NCBI RefSeq assembly: GCF_010586825.1
Contig: NZ_JAAAGB010000007.1
Coordinates: 186,001 to 250,000 of the forward strand
Length of the DNA stretch: 64,000 nt
Direction of reading: 5' to 3'
DNA from: Draconibacterium mangrovi
GTDB lineage: Bacteria; Bacteroidota; Bacteroidia; Bacteroidales; Prolixibacteraceae
The stretch's first letter is position 1, and each line of letters starts with the position of its first letter. Below are positions 10,235 to 18,707 of the stretch, in pieces. Both the position numbers and the translations under genes were made by a program. The notes beneath the pieces are model-generated. The model worked only from the letters and a program-made list of their open reading frames with translations. It made no database searches and was not told the DNA's origin.

Positions 10235-10449
10235 ATTAATTGCAATAATATTTATGAATTGTAATAAGGAAAAGAATCTACACAGGAATGGATTATCCTA
10301 TTTGTTTTGTATAAATATCGAATGACCTAAAGAGTTAAAATATTTTTCATAAATAAAATATTCAAGGGTGGTATGTCATTCGATTTGTTCATGAATTTAT
10401 CTTTCATTCAAGTTCAGCATCTACTTCCGAAATATCAAATGGACAACTG

Positions 10450-10582
10450 CAATTCCAGCTCAATCAGACACCTTTCCAAACAATTTCTGTTTCATTCCTG
10501 CCCTTTTTTACATCTTTCCGGGCCATTTTTGCGTCTTTCCACCTTTTTCGGGAATCTTTCCGGCAAAAAAGTCAATCTTTCC
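10450..10582. repeat. 21-bp-phased TCTTTCC array
   Basis: TCTTTCC or a close variant starts at 10471 (CCTTTCC), 10492 (TCATTCC), 10513, 10534, 10555 and 10576, with a weaker copy at 10450 (CAATTCC). Spacing is exactly 21 bp while the bases between differ. Read on the plus strand this is a heptad pattern beginning LS (LSGPFLR, LSTFFGN, LSGKKVN). It lies just past the 3' end of the minus-strand gene ending at 10646. Function unknown. Confidence 0.6.
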
Positions 10583-10645
10583 AGCATTGGATTGCTTTTT
10601 TTGATTGGCTTTTTAATTTCAGTCGTTTGCGGATATTTATAACAG

Positions 10646-11353
10646 TTACCTGTGCATACGTCTATACTGGCTACCATATCCTTTTAATCGCTTAGAATCT
10701 TTTCGGAAAACATATTTTCCGGCTTCCCTGATTTCATCCACCAATACTTTGAGATACATGTAAGCTTTGTCGCGGATAATCTTCGCTTCGTTCGGATCGG
10801 CTTTGTCACCATTGGCTTCAGCCAGCAGATTTGCCAGTTCATCAGCACGTATGGCAGCCCGGTCAAGCAGAGTTAGTTCAAAACGAATAGCCGTTAAGGG
10901 CTCCGGATTTTCGCGGCCTAACACGGCAATGTCGTTCAGATCCTGAATCATATCGGCATGTCCGGTACCATCGGTAATTGCACGAACACGACTTAACAGT
11001 GCGTCGTTTTTGCGGTATGCAAAACGAAGTGAAGCCAACAAATCATTGCGAAAGTCGTAGGCCTCAGGAGCCTGTATAGTCCACTCTTTCTGAGCCTCCT
11101 GTTGCGAACGGTAATCTTTGTTCCAGATTGATTGAGCTTCTCTGCAAGCTCCTGCCCGTATAGGGATGTCTTCAATTTGGGTGCGTTCAATTCCAACTAC
11201 ACTAAGTTTATCCGCGTCGTCTAAACTACAGTGATACAAGTTCTCGGCTTCCTGTAATGCAATTGCAACAGGTATGCCTGGGTCTGTCACTTCTTCATTA
11301 GCGATAGCCTGGATTTCGGCTAATTTGGCATTGTAGTCATCTAAATTTGCCAT
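10646..11353 (-). CDS. Conserved-looking helical protein of unknown function
   Basis: This 235-residue soluble protein has no signal peptide or membrane segment. It is rich in Ala, Glu, Asp and Arg, with long predicted helices (for example residues 1-30, 90-130 and 160-215), and a basic C terminus (KDSKRLKGYGSQYRRMHR). I do not recognise the family; an all-helical cytoplasmic fold is an inference. Its composition is richer in GC than the flanking regulators and DNA, which could mean strong selection on codon use or separate ancestry. The 5' region contains two hairpins, and the 21-bp array lies just beyond its 3' end. It sits between two LuxR-type regulators oriented the same way. Confidence 0.75.
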   Translation of the reverse strand: MANLDDYNAKLAEIQAIANEEVTDPGIPVAIALQEAENLYHCSLDDADKLSVVGIERTQIEDIPIRAGACREAQSIWNKDYRSQQEAQKEWTIQAPEAYDFRNDLLASLRFAYRKNDALLSRVRAITDGTGHADMIQDLNDIAVLGRENPEPLTAIRFELTLLDRAAIRADELANLLAEANGDKADPNEAKIIRDKAYMYLKVLVDEIREAGKYVFRKDSKRLKGYGSQYRRMHR

Positions 11354-11396
11354 TTTTATTACATTTAAAAAATTAATAATTAAAGGTTATTGATTT

Positions 11397-11437
11397 AAGG
11401 CCGTCTTAAAGCTTCCTAAGGCAAGGGCGGCCTTTTT
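11397..11437 (+). terminator. Terminator-like hairpin without an upstream gene
   Basis: AAGGCCG (11397-11403) pairs with CGGCCTT (11428-11434), followed by TTTTTATA on the plus strand. No plus-strand gene precedes it, and it lies 45-85 bases upstream of the minus-strand gene starting at 11353. It may end an unannotated plus-strand RNA or be a structured leader of that gene. Confidence 0.45.
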
Positions 11438-11442
11438 ATATC

Positions 11443-11464
11443 GCCGGCAGATGACTCTGCCGGT
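11443..11464. promoter_or_regulatory. Perfect hairpin in the leader of the gene at 11353
   Basis: CCGGCAGA (11444-11451) and TCTGCCGG (11456-11463) are perfect arms around TGAC. No T-run follows on either strand, so this is not a simple terminator. It is GC-rich in an AT-rich gap and adjacent to the 11397 hairpin. Confidence 0.4.
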
Positions 11465-11708
11465 GTACATTCCATTTTGTGGAACGTGAGCATAGATCGA
11501 GTGTTAAAAATTACGGTATAACCTGTATTTTGAGGTATCTCGCGATATTGTTTTTTAACAGATGTCAAAATTATGGAAAATATACGATTCTGAAATGGTA
11601 AATATATAAGCGGTAGCTCCTGGTTGATAAACGGTCGTGTTTGGAGAATAAACGGTACGCAGTGTATTTTAAATTACCTCTTTGAATAAATAACAATGTA
11701 GCACTGAG

Positions 11709-12353
11709 TTATACAAAATCATTCTTTATAGCAAAAGCAATCAGCTCGTTAAGCGTTCCAAGACCTAGTTTAGCAAGGATATTATTTTTATGCGATTCAA
11801 CTGTGCGGGGACTAATATGAAGCTCCTCTCCTATTTTTTTATAAGAATATCCATGAGCAAAGAGTTTTAGTACTGTTAACTCTCTTTTACTTAATTCGTC
11901 CAACAATGTTAGAGGCTGACTCACACTGCTCTCCTGCAGTTTAAGTTCGACCTCTGTATTTCCCAGATACTGTTCTCCATTTAACACTTTATTACACACA
12001 AAAATTAACTGTTCTATAGAATCCGTTTTCCATAAAATTCCTTTAACTCCATTCATCAGGTACAGTAATACATTATGGTCAGCCTGCGTAGTATTGAATA
12101 AGATTATCGGAATTCCGGGGTAATTGTCTTTTAAGAATTTAGTTACTGTTTTAATCATTTCAGATGGCAGCTCACAACTCAAAAATATCAAATCAAAAGC
12201 AATCAAACCTTTAAGGGCTTTCAATTCGATATCACTTGATATTTCTGTCAAAACATCGAAGTCTGCGGCCTCCTTTAGAAGAAGCTTTAATGCCTCACGA
12301 CAAATAGCATTATCATCAAACAGTAATATTTTTCTTTTTTCAGACACATTCAT
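11709..12353 (-). CDS. LuxR-type regulator with receiver lacking the phospho-Asp
   Basis: About 214 residues: an N-terminal receiver-like domain (1-125) and a C-terminal LuxR HTH (about 150-214; LSKRELTVLKLFAHGYSYKK, SPRTVESHKNN). The acidic pair Asp13-Asp14 (ILLFDDN) and Lys109 (ILWKTD) are present, but the phosphoacceptor position is Ser59 (DLIFLSCELP). The domain therefore probably works without Asp phosphorylation (inference). The start is placed at the ATG at 12353 (MNVSEKRKIL); an ATG nine codons upstream gives an extension not typical of the fold. It is a distant paralogue of the regulator at 9346, and both flank the unknown gene at 10646. No sensor kinase lies nearby. Confidence 0.86.
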   Translation of the reverse strand: MNVSEKRKILLFDDNAICREALKLLLKEAADFDVLTEISSDIELKALKGLIAFDLIFLSCELPSEMIKTVTKFLKDNYPGIPIILFNTTQADHNVLLYLMNGVKGILWKTDSIEQLIFVCNKVLNGEQYLGNTEVELKLQESSVSQPLTLLDELSKRELTVLKLFAHGYSYKKIGEELHISPRTVESHKNNILAKLGLGTLNELIAFAIKNDFV

Positions 12354-12380
12354 CACACCCTTAAAACGATTATAACACAT

Positions 12381-12919
12381 AAATGTTCTACATATCTGAG
12401 GTATAGATGGTTAATTCGGGAATAAATCGTAGAACTGATCTGATAAATGAACAGGATAAAAGCTTAGTAAAAATGTATAATTTGCTTATAGTCTTAGGCA
12501 AAAACACTTTACATAAGTATCGGAATGTTCACAATGTCAATCAGTTACACTAATCTCATTTACTTTTTTTTAAGTTTTTTTGTCATACTAACAAGATGCT
12601 GAAGATATAGAAAACACTGGGAGTTCGACATGATATTAACATCTAAGAATTTTTCTAAATAACGTTGTGTTAAGAAAATCTATTGCAAGTTAATAATCAG
12701 TGGTTTAGATTTACATCGCAAACCTTTTTAAATAGAACTGATTAAGTAGACGCTTTAATTTCCTATTCATGTAAATTTCATTTTAAGGAAAGAGTCTAAA
12801 TGTGTGATTAAGTTGTGATGAAAATTCTAACCCAATTGAATTTTCAAAACTCTTTGAGAGATTTATCAATGCCAATCATTGATACAGGAGAAGTTATGGA
12901 CCACTAGAGTAAAACAAAA
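12381..12919. other. Intergenic region between divergent regulator and protease genes
   Basis: About 540 AT-rich bases separate the minus-strand LuxR regulator from the plus-strand protease. I see no ORF of useful length, no tRNA-like structure and no clear TAnnTTTG box. ATGAACAGG at 12447 resembles the ATGAAACAGA motif but has no partner half. Confidence 0.5.
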
Positions 12920-15900
12920 ATGAGAAAACCAGAGTTAGTGTTGCTAATGCTATTTATAGCATTAATCGGAAAAAGTACGTTCGCCCAAAACCCAGATTTC
13001 AAGTTAGAAAGTAAAGATCATCAGTTAATCTCAATTGATGAATCGTTCTCAGAATCCGGAGAAATCAAGCCCTTTAAAGAACAAGGTAAAAAGATCTACG
13101 GACTTGCGGCCAGTGCCGATATTGATTTTTCATCGGTCGATGGCTGTGTGCGTTTGGTATTGCTCGACCAGGATTTTAACGAACACCTGTTATTAGAGAG
13201 TTATCCAAACTTAAACGGAACAAATCATGTTTCATTTATTGATTATGCCGAAGAAACAGCCTTATTAAATGGTGTTGTTCCTTATGCTCTTAGCGTAGAG
13301 CTAAATAATGCAACAGTTGTAATTAAAAGCCTCTCTTATTCATCGAAAGGAGACGTAATTTCAGATTACAACAAACAAAAAAAGGAAAAACGTTCGGCTC
13401 AGAATAAAGAAAAAATTGAGAAGCTGAACAAAAACCTAAAAGCCAACGGACAGCACTGGGTAGCAGGAGAAACCAGCGTTTCGGCCATGAGTTACGGCGA
13501 ACGTAAAAAACTGTATGGACAAAGTACCTTCCCTGCCGGATTTGAGTTTTATGCCGGAGGTGTAATTTCAACCAGCAGTTCAGAAGATGGAAGTTCAACA
13601 TTTTTAAAATCAGCGACCATAACAACAAGCCCATATGTTGATGAATGGGATTGGCGTGATCGACATGGAAAAAATTGGATGTCTCCAGTTGTTAATCAAA
13701 GTACTTGTGGAGCATGTTGGGCTTTTGCCCCAACTGCCGCAACTGAGGCGATGGCTAACCTAAATTTTAACCAGTTATTAAATTTCGACCTCTCAGAACA
13801 AGATGTCTTATCTTGTAGTGGTGGAGGATCCTGCAGTGGTGGCTATCCTTCAACTGCGATGAATTACATCCAGAAAACCGGAATTGTTGATGAAATTACC
13901 TTCCCTTATGCAAAAGAAGATTTAGCCTGTAGCCAAAAAGGGAATAATCCAAATGAACTAGTAAAAATATCAGGTTTTGTTGCCTATGGATCATCTACAT
14001 ACCCAAAAACTGAGGATGACCTGAAACGCATGCTTATTGAAAAGGGACCTTTAAGCAGTGCATTATATGATTGGAAACATGCAATGGCATTAGCTGGATA
14101 CCTCGTTGTCAAAGAAGGAGATGTTATATATTACCGAGATCCTGAAACTAAGTTCAGATATTGGATAACTGTTGCAGCAGGAGATCCACTTATTGGCAAA
14201 ACTTTATGGATATTTAAAAATAGCTGGGGAAGCGGTTTTGGCGATGGAGGTTATGTTTATGTTGAGACCACCCTATCAAACATCACGCAGACCTTTGGAA
14301 TAGAAACTCCTGTATTAAGTTTGGTAAACAATTACGAAGTAGTCTGCACCGATAACGACGGAGACGGCTACTACTGGTGGGGATTAGGAGAAAAACCTGC
14401 CAATTGTCCGCCATGTCCTGATTTGGCAGATGGGGATGACTCTGATCCAACAAAAGGGCCAAGGGATGAATACGGATACTGCATGCCAATAAATGGCACA
14501 CCAATTCCGGTAGCCAACTTTACATCTACCAGCACTTCAATAAATAAAGGACAAAGTGTTAGTTTTACCGACCTTTCAACAAATACTCCAACATCGTGGA
14601 GCTGGGCTTTCAACGGAGCTACACCATCAACATCTACTGAGAAAAACCCAACAGTAAGCTATAATACAACGGGGACATTCAGCGTTAGCCTCACGGTTAG
14701 CAACCCTGATGGAACGGATACAAAAACAGAAACTGCTTACATTACTGTTACGGAGCCTGTTATGGCTCCTGTTGCCAGTTTTTCGGCTACCCCTGCTACT
14801 ATCAACGAAGGTTCTCAAGTCTCTTTTACTGATTTAACCACTAACCAACCAACCTCATGGAGCTGGACTTTTGAAGGCGGTACTCCTTCAGCCTCTGAAG
14901 ATCAAAATCCTAAGGTAGTTTACAGTACTCCCGGAACATATGATGTTACGCTAACAGTTACCAATTCAGGAGGTACTAATACTAAAACAATTACAAATTA
15001 CATCCAGGTAATTGATACCGTTGAAGCTCCTGTGGCTGCATTTACAGCAAACAACACTATCATTGCTGAAGGACAATCAGTGACGTTTACCGACCAGTCT
15101 GCCAATACACCAACGTCTTGGAGCTGGACATTTGAAGGAGGCGCACCAGCTTCTTCTGCCAGTCAAAATCCAACGGTTGTTTATGCTACTCCGGGTGTAT
15201 ACAATGTGTCGCTTGTGGCAACTAACGAAGGAGGATCGAATACAACAACAAAAAGTGCTTTTATTACCGTTCAGGATACTCTCGAAGCTCCAATCGCGGA
15301 TTTTACTGCAGATAACACGGCCATCACAGAAGGAGGAGAAATTTCTTTCACTGATAAGTCGAAAAATACACCGGCAACGTGGAAATGGGTATTCGATGGT
15401 GGTAATCCATCAACATCGACTGAAAGAAATCCGAGAGTAACTTATAGCTCGCCTAATAGTTATAAAGTTTCACTTACCGTCACCAATGCCGCAGGGAACC
15501 ATACAAAAACGGTTGAAAATTACATCAAGGTTGAGGCAACACCTGATCCGGTCTATTGTATTCCAACTCCTGTTGCAACAGATGAATGGATAGCAGAAGT
15601 ACACATTGAAGACAACAGCTACTCATCCGGCTCAGAAGGATACGCCGACAACACAGATGTGATCTTTAATTTTATCGCCGGAAGCAATAACAACTTTACG
15701 CTCGTACCAGGTTTTAGCGGAAGGAGCAGTTTTGAAAATTGGGGCATTTGGATTGATTTTAATTCAGATATGAATTTTACGGAAGATGAAAAGGTCTTTA
15801 CATCATCAAAATCCAAGTCATCGGTTAGCGGAACAATTTATATCCCGCAAACAAATATAACTACACGTATGAGGGTTGCAATGGGCAGCAGCAGCCCAAC

Positions 15901-16951
15901 GGCTTGCGATTTTGCAGGACCCGGAGAGGTAGAAGATTACACCATCGTAATTTCAGAACCGGTACCTCTACCTCCTGTTGCTGTATTTAGTGCCAGCTCA
16001 ACAACTATAGTTGCCGGACAAACTGTTCAGTTCTCAAATTTATCTGAGAATGAGCCAACCAATTATCAATGGTATTTTCCGGGTGGTACACCATCAGCAA
16101 GTACAGAGCCAAATCCGACGGTTAACTATACCACCGCAGGAACATACGATGTTACGCTGATAGCCTACAAAACAGGTTTCGCGTCATCAGAACTAACATT
16201 CACAAATTACATTGGAGTTGCGGATAACGATGTTAATCCAACACCTACCCCATCAATTTATTGCGAACCTGCATTAATCAGCAGTTCCACTTACATTCAA
16301 AACGTGAATATAGGAAATGCCATGGCTGTTAACAGTTATGGTGATGGATACTCATTCGATACAAATCCATTTACGTTGAATGCAGGTGGTTCGTACGCCA
16401 TTAATTTGGAGCCAAGTAATTCTTCAAGCCGTAATTTCTGGAGAATATGGATTGACTTTAACAACGACGGAGATTTTGATGATGCCGACGAGACATTGCT
16501 GGCCTTAAACAACAAAAAAGGCTCTGTTGCTGAAACGATTGCAATTCCGACCTACGTTTCGGGAACAGCACGAGTTCGTATTTCGATGAAAGTTGGTAAA
16601 GCCCCTGCAGCCTGCGATGATGATTTTGAAGGTGAGGTTGAGGATTACCTGGTTTCGGTTGATGCACCGATGCTACAATCGTCGATGCCTAAGGAGACAG
16701 CCGAATCAATCTATGAAATGGATTTGAGAGTATACCCGAATCCAACAACAGACCAGCTGAATTTGAGATTATCAGGCACAGCAGAACAGGCATCTTATGC
16801 AATTTATAATACCGTTGGTAAAAAAGTTGCAGAACAATCAATCGTTGCCTCACTAACAACTATCGATATGAGCGATATGTCACCCGGCATTTACCTTGTG
16901 GTTGTAAAAACCGATGCGCAAACATTTAATAAGAAGGTGATTAAAAAATAA
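12920..16951 (+). CDS. Secreted papain-family (C1A) protease with PKD, GEVED and T9SS domains
   Basis: A 1,343-residue exported protease. The signal peptide (1-22, ending STFAQ) is followed by a propeptide-like region. The C1A catalytic domain spans about 240-460 with Gln260, Cys266 (CGACWAF), His387 (WKHAMALAGY) and Asn434 (KNSWGSGFG), a complete catalytic set. A DNDGDGYYWW segment follows, then four PKD domains (about 530-870), a GEVED domain (IWIDFNSDMNF to GPGEVEDY), another PKD (about 1015-1095), a second GEVED domain (IWIDFNNDGDF to FEGEVEDY) and a type A sorting domain (LRVYPNPTTDQLNL to IYLVVVKTD). It should be exported by the type IX system and act at the cell surface or outside on proteins. 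Expression is probably monocistronic, with a strong terminator right after the stop. Confidence 0.95.
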   Translation: MRKPELVLLMLFIALIGKSTFAQNPDFKLESKDHQLISIDESFSESGEIKPFKEQGKKIYGLAASADIDFSSVDGCVRLVLLDQDFNEHLLLESYPNLNGTNHVSFIDYAEETALLNGVVPYALSVELNNATVVIKSLSYSSKGDVISDYNKQKKEKRSAQNKEKIEKLNKNLKANGQHWVAGETSVSAMSYGERKKLYGQSTFPAGFEFYAGGVISTSSSEDGSSTFLKSATITTSPYVDEWDWRDRHGKNWMSPVVNQSTCGACWAFAPTAATEAMANLNFNQLLNFDLSEQDVLSCSGGGSCSGGYPSTAMNYIQKTGIVDEITFPYAKEDLACSQKGNNPNELVKISGFVAYGSSTYPKTEDDLKRMLIEKGPLSSALYDWKHAMALAGYLVVKEGDVIYYRDPETKFRYWITVAAGDPLIGKTLWIFKNSWGSGFGDGGYVYVETTLSNITQTFGIETPVLSLVNNYEVVCTDNDGDGYYWWGLGEKPANCPPCPDLADGDDSDPTKGPRDEYGYCMPINGTPIPVANFTSTSTSINKGQSVSFTDLSTNTPTSWSWAFNGATPSTSTEKNPTVSYNTTGTFSVSLTVSNPDGTDTKTETAYITVTEPVMAPVASFSATPATINEGSQVSFTDLTTNQPTSWSWTFEGGTPSASEDQNPKVVYSTPGTYDVTLTVTNSGGTNTKTITNYIQVIDTVEAPVAAFTANNTIIAEGQSVTFTDQSANTPTSWSWTFEGGAPASSASQNPTVVYATPGVYNVSLVATNEGGSNTTTKSAFITVQDTLEAPIADFTADNTAITEGGEISFTDKSKNTPATWKWVFDGGNPSTSTERNPRVTYSSPNSYKVSLTVTNAAGNHTKTVENYIKVEATPDPVYCIPTPVATDEWIAEVHIEDNSYSSGSEGYADNTDVIFNFIAGSNNNFTLVPGFSGRSSFENWGIWIDFNSDMNFTEDEKVFTSSKSKSSVSGTIYIPQTNITTRMRVAMGSSSPTACDFAGPGEVEDYTIVISEPVPLPPVAVFSASSTTIVAGQTVQFSNLSENEPTNYQWYFPGGTPSASTEPNPTVNYTTAGTYDVTLIAYKTGFASSELTFTNYIGVADNDVNPTPTPSIYCEPALISSSTYIQNVNIGNAMAVNSYGDGYSFDTNPFTLNAGGSYAINLEPSNSSSRNFWRIWIDFNNDGDFDDADETLLALNNKKGSVAETIAIPTYVSGTARVRISMKVGKAPAACDDDFEGEVEDYLVSVDAPMLQSSMPKETAESIYEMDLRVYPNPTTDQLNLRLSGTAEQASYAIYNTVGKKVAEQSIVASLTTIDMSDMSPGIYLVVVKTDAQTFNKKVIKK

Positions 16952-16979
16952 GTACTAGCAACACGTACAACTCTGAGAA

Positions 16980-17018
16980 GGCAGGATACTATGGAGACAG
17001 AAGTTATCCTGCCTTTCT
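16980..17018 (+). terminator. Terminator of the papain-like protease gene
   Basis: GGCAGGATA (16980-16988) pairs with TATCCTGCC (17005-17013), followed by TTTCTTTTT. The right arm overlaps the last codons of the convergent transporter gene, so this 3' end is shared. Confidence 0.8.
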
Positions 17019-18602
17019 TTTTAACCGCCTTGCCAAAGCGTGTATCCGCCTGATTCCCTCCAGTACTTCTGATTCAAAACGATAAATTTCAATTCTATTT
17101 TCAGCAGTTACTGATAGTCTGTCGATTAGGTATAAACGAACATCCTGAAGGCCTTGCTTAAACTGGTCTTTTGCCAGCGTATCATCTGCTAAAATATCAT
17201 CTTCACTGTAAAATTGAACAGCTGCGTCAAAAGCTTCCAGTGCCATATTGTGAACGACGGCTATCCGCTGCACTGTATCAGTACTTACGTAAAATCCCTT
17301 TTCAATTCGGTGTTCAGCGGCTTCAACTAACGATGTTGTTACCACGTCGGCTGCCGACTCCAATACATTTACAGCTTCGATCTGCCGCTCAAGAATATGG
17401 CTTTGCTTTTTACTAATCGACTGGCTTTGTATATTCTGTAAGAATGTCAAAATTTCGGCATGTCCCTTATCGATTAACGTATCTTTATTACGCAACGCAA
17501 CCAATTCATTTTCTTTCCCGGTTAAAGCCATCGGAATTCCTGCTTTTAATATTTCAAGAACCTTTTCGCCCAGCTTGGCGATGGAATTTTGGGATAATTC
17601 CAATGCAAGACTAACATCTTGCAAATAAAAATCATGCAACTCCTGAAATAATCTTTCCTCTTTCTTTTTCTTTTCTGGAACCATCCAAACCACCAGTTTT
17701 GAGATCGGTTTTACCAACCAAATAAATAAGAAAGTATTGGCTAAATTAAAAATGGTATGAGCATTTGCCACTTGTCGGGATTCGCTTCCTGGCGAAATAT
17801 CTTCCACCAGATGGGCCAATTGTGAAATAAAAGCATACCAAATCAATACACCAAAAACCTTAAAAAGTATATGTGAAACTGCTACTCTCATTGCAGCCTT
17901 TGGTTTACCCAATGCCGACAATAGCGCAGTAACACATGTTCCTACATTTGCCCCCATAATAATCGCAATGGCCGGTTCAATAGCTATTAATCCCTGCGAT
18001 GCCATAATAATTACAATTCCGGTAGTTGCCGAAGAACTTTGTACCAATGCAGTAAATAACGCCCCGATTAATATCCCATAGATGTAATTATCAAGCCCCT
18101 TCATTAAATCTAAAAAAGGTTCATAGCTTTTTAACGGTGCTGTTGCTTCGCTCATCACCGTCATTCCAAGAAAAACCAAGCCAAGACCTAAAACAATTGT
18201 ACCTGCATTTTTAACAAGCTTATTTTTAAATATAAACCCGGCCAGAAATCCTACAGCAATCATTATCCACGAGGCTTTGGTTATTTTAAAAGCAATAATT
18301 TGTGCTGTAATGGTGGTACCGACATTGGCGCCAAGAATAATTCCAAGTGTGCTTTGAAAGGAGATTAAACCTGCCGAAACAAATCCTACCGCCAAAACCG
18401 TAGTTACCGACGATGACTGTATAACAGCTGTAATTCCGGTTCCTGCCACTAGCGAAGTCCAACGATTACGCGTCATTCCTTGCAAGAATGCTTTCATCTT
18501 GTTTCCTGCTGCGGCTTTTAAGCCATCAGTCATTACATTCATCCCATGGAGGAACAATGCCAGGCCGCCTAATAAAAGTATTATTTGTGAAGTGAAATTC
18601 AT
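17004..18602 (-). CDS. Na+/phosphate cotransporter (PNaS family) with PhoU-like tail
   Basis: This 532-residue inner-membrane protein has two inverted transport repeats carrying QSSSVTTVLA and QSSSATTGIV, each followed by a GANVGT motif, the hallmarks of NptA/YjbB-type Na/Pi cotransporters. About nine hydrophobic segments occupy residues 1-310. The cytoplasmic C-terminal part (about 340-532) is helical and PhoU-like. It probably moves phosphate with sodium; in bacteria the family is often proposed to export phosphate. Length is normal for the fused NptA-PhoU form. The stop codon lies inside the terminator hairpin of the convergent protease gene. The next gene upstream, a sulfatase, is divergent. 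Confidence 0.93.
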   Translation of the reverse strand: MNFTSQIILLLGGLALFLHGMNVMTDGLKAAAGNKMKAFLQGMTRNRWTSLVAGTGITAVIQSSSVTTVLAVGFVSAGLISFQSTLGIILGANVGTTITAQIIAFKITKASWIMIAVGFLAGFIFKNKLVKNAGTIVLGLGLVFLGMTVMSEATAPLKSYEPFLDLMKGLDNYIYGILIGALFTALVQSSSATTGIVIIMASQGLIAIEPAIAIIMGANVGTCVTALLSALGKPKAAMRVAVSHILFKVFGVLIWYAFISQLAHLVEDISPGSESRQVANAHTIFNLANTFLFIWLVKPISKLVVWMVPEKKKKEERLFQELHDFYLQDVSLALELSQNSIAKLGEKVLEILKAGIPMALTGKENELVALRNKDTLIDKGHAEILTFLQNIQSQSISKKQSHILERQIEAVNVLESAADVVTTSLVEAAEHRIEKGFYVSTDTVQRIAVVHNMALEAFDAAVQFYSEDDILADDTLAKDQFKQGLQDVRLYLIDRLSVTAENRIEIYRFESEVLEGIRRIHALARRLKRKAG

Positions 18603-18707
18603 TTCAAAAAGTTTCTACTAATTTAAAAAACTTAGCTAACTCTTCGAACTATCATTTTACGACTAACAGATAAATGCTATCTTTATGCGATACTAAAATT
18701 TTATACA

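Noticed and set aside
10373-10642. Plus-strand ORF over the 21-bp array
   Set aside because: The frame is a by-product of the phased repeat; the N-terminal part shows no protein-like pattern.
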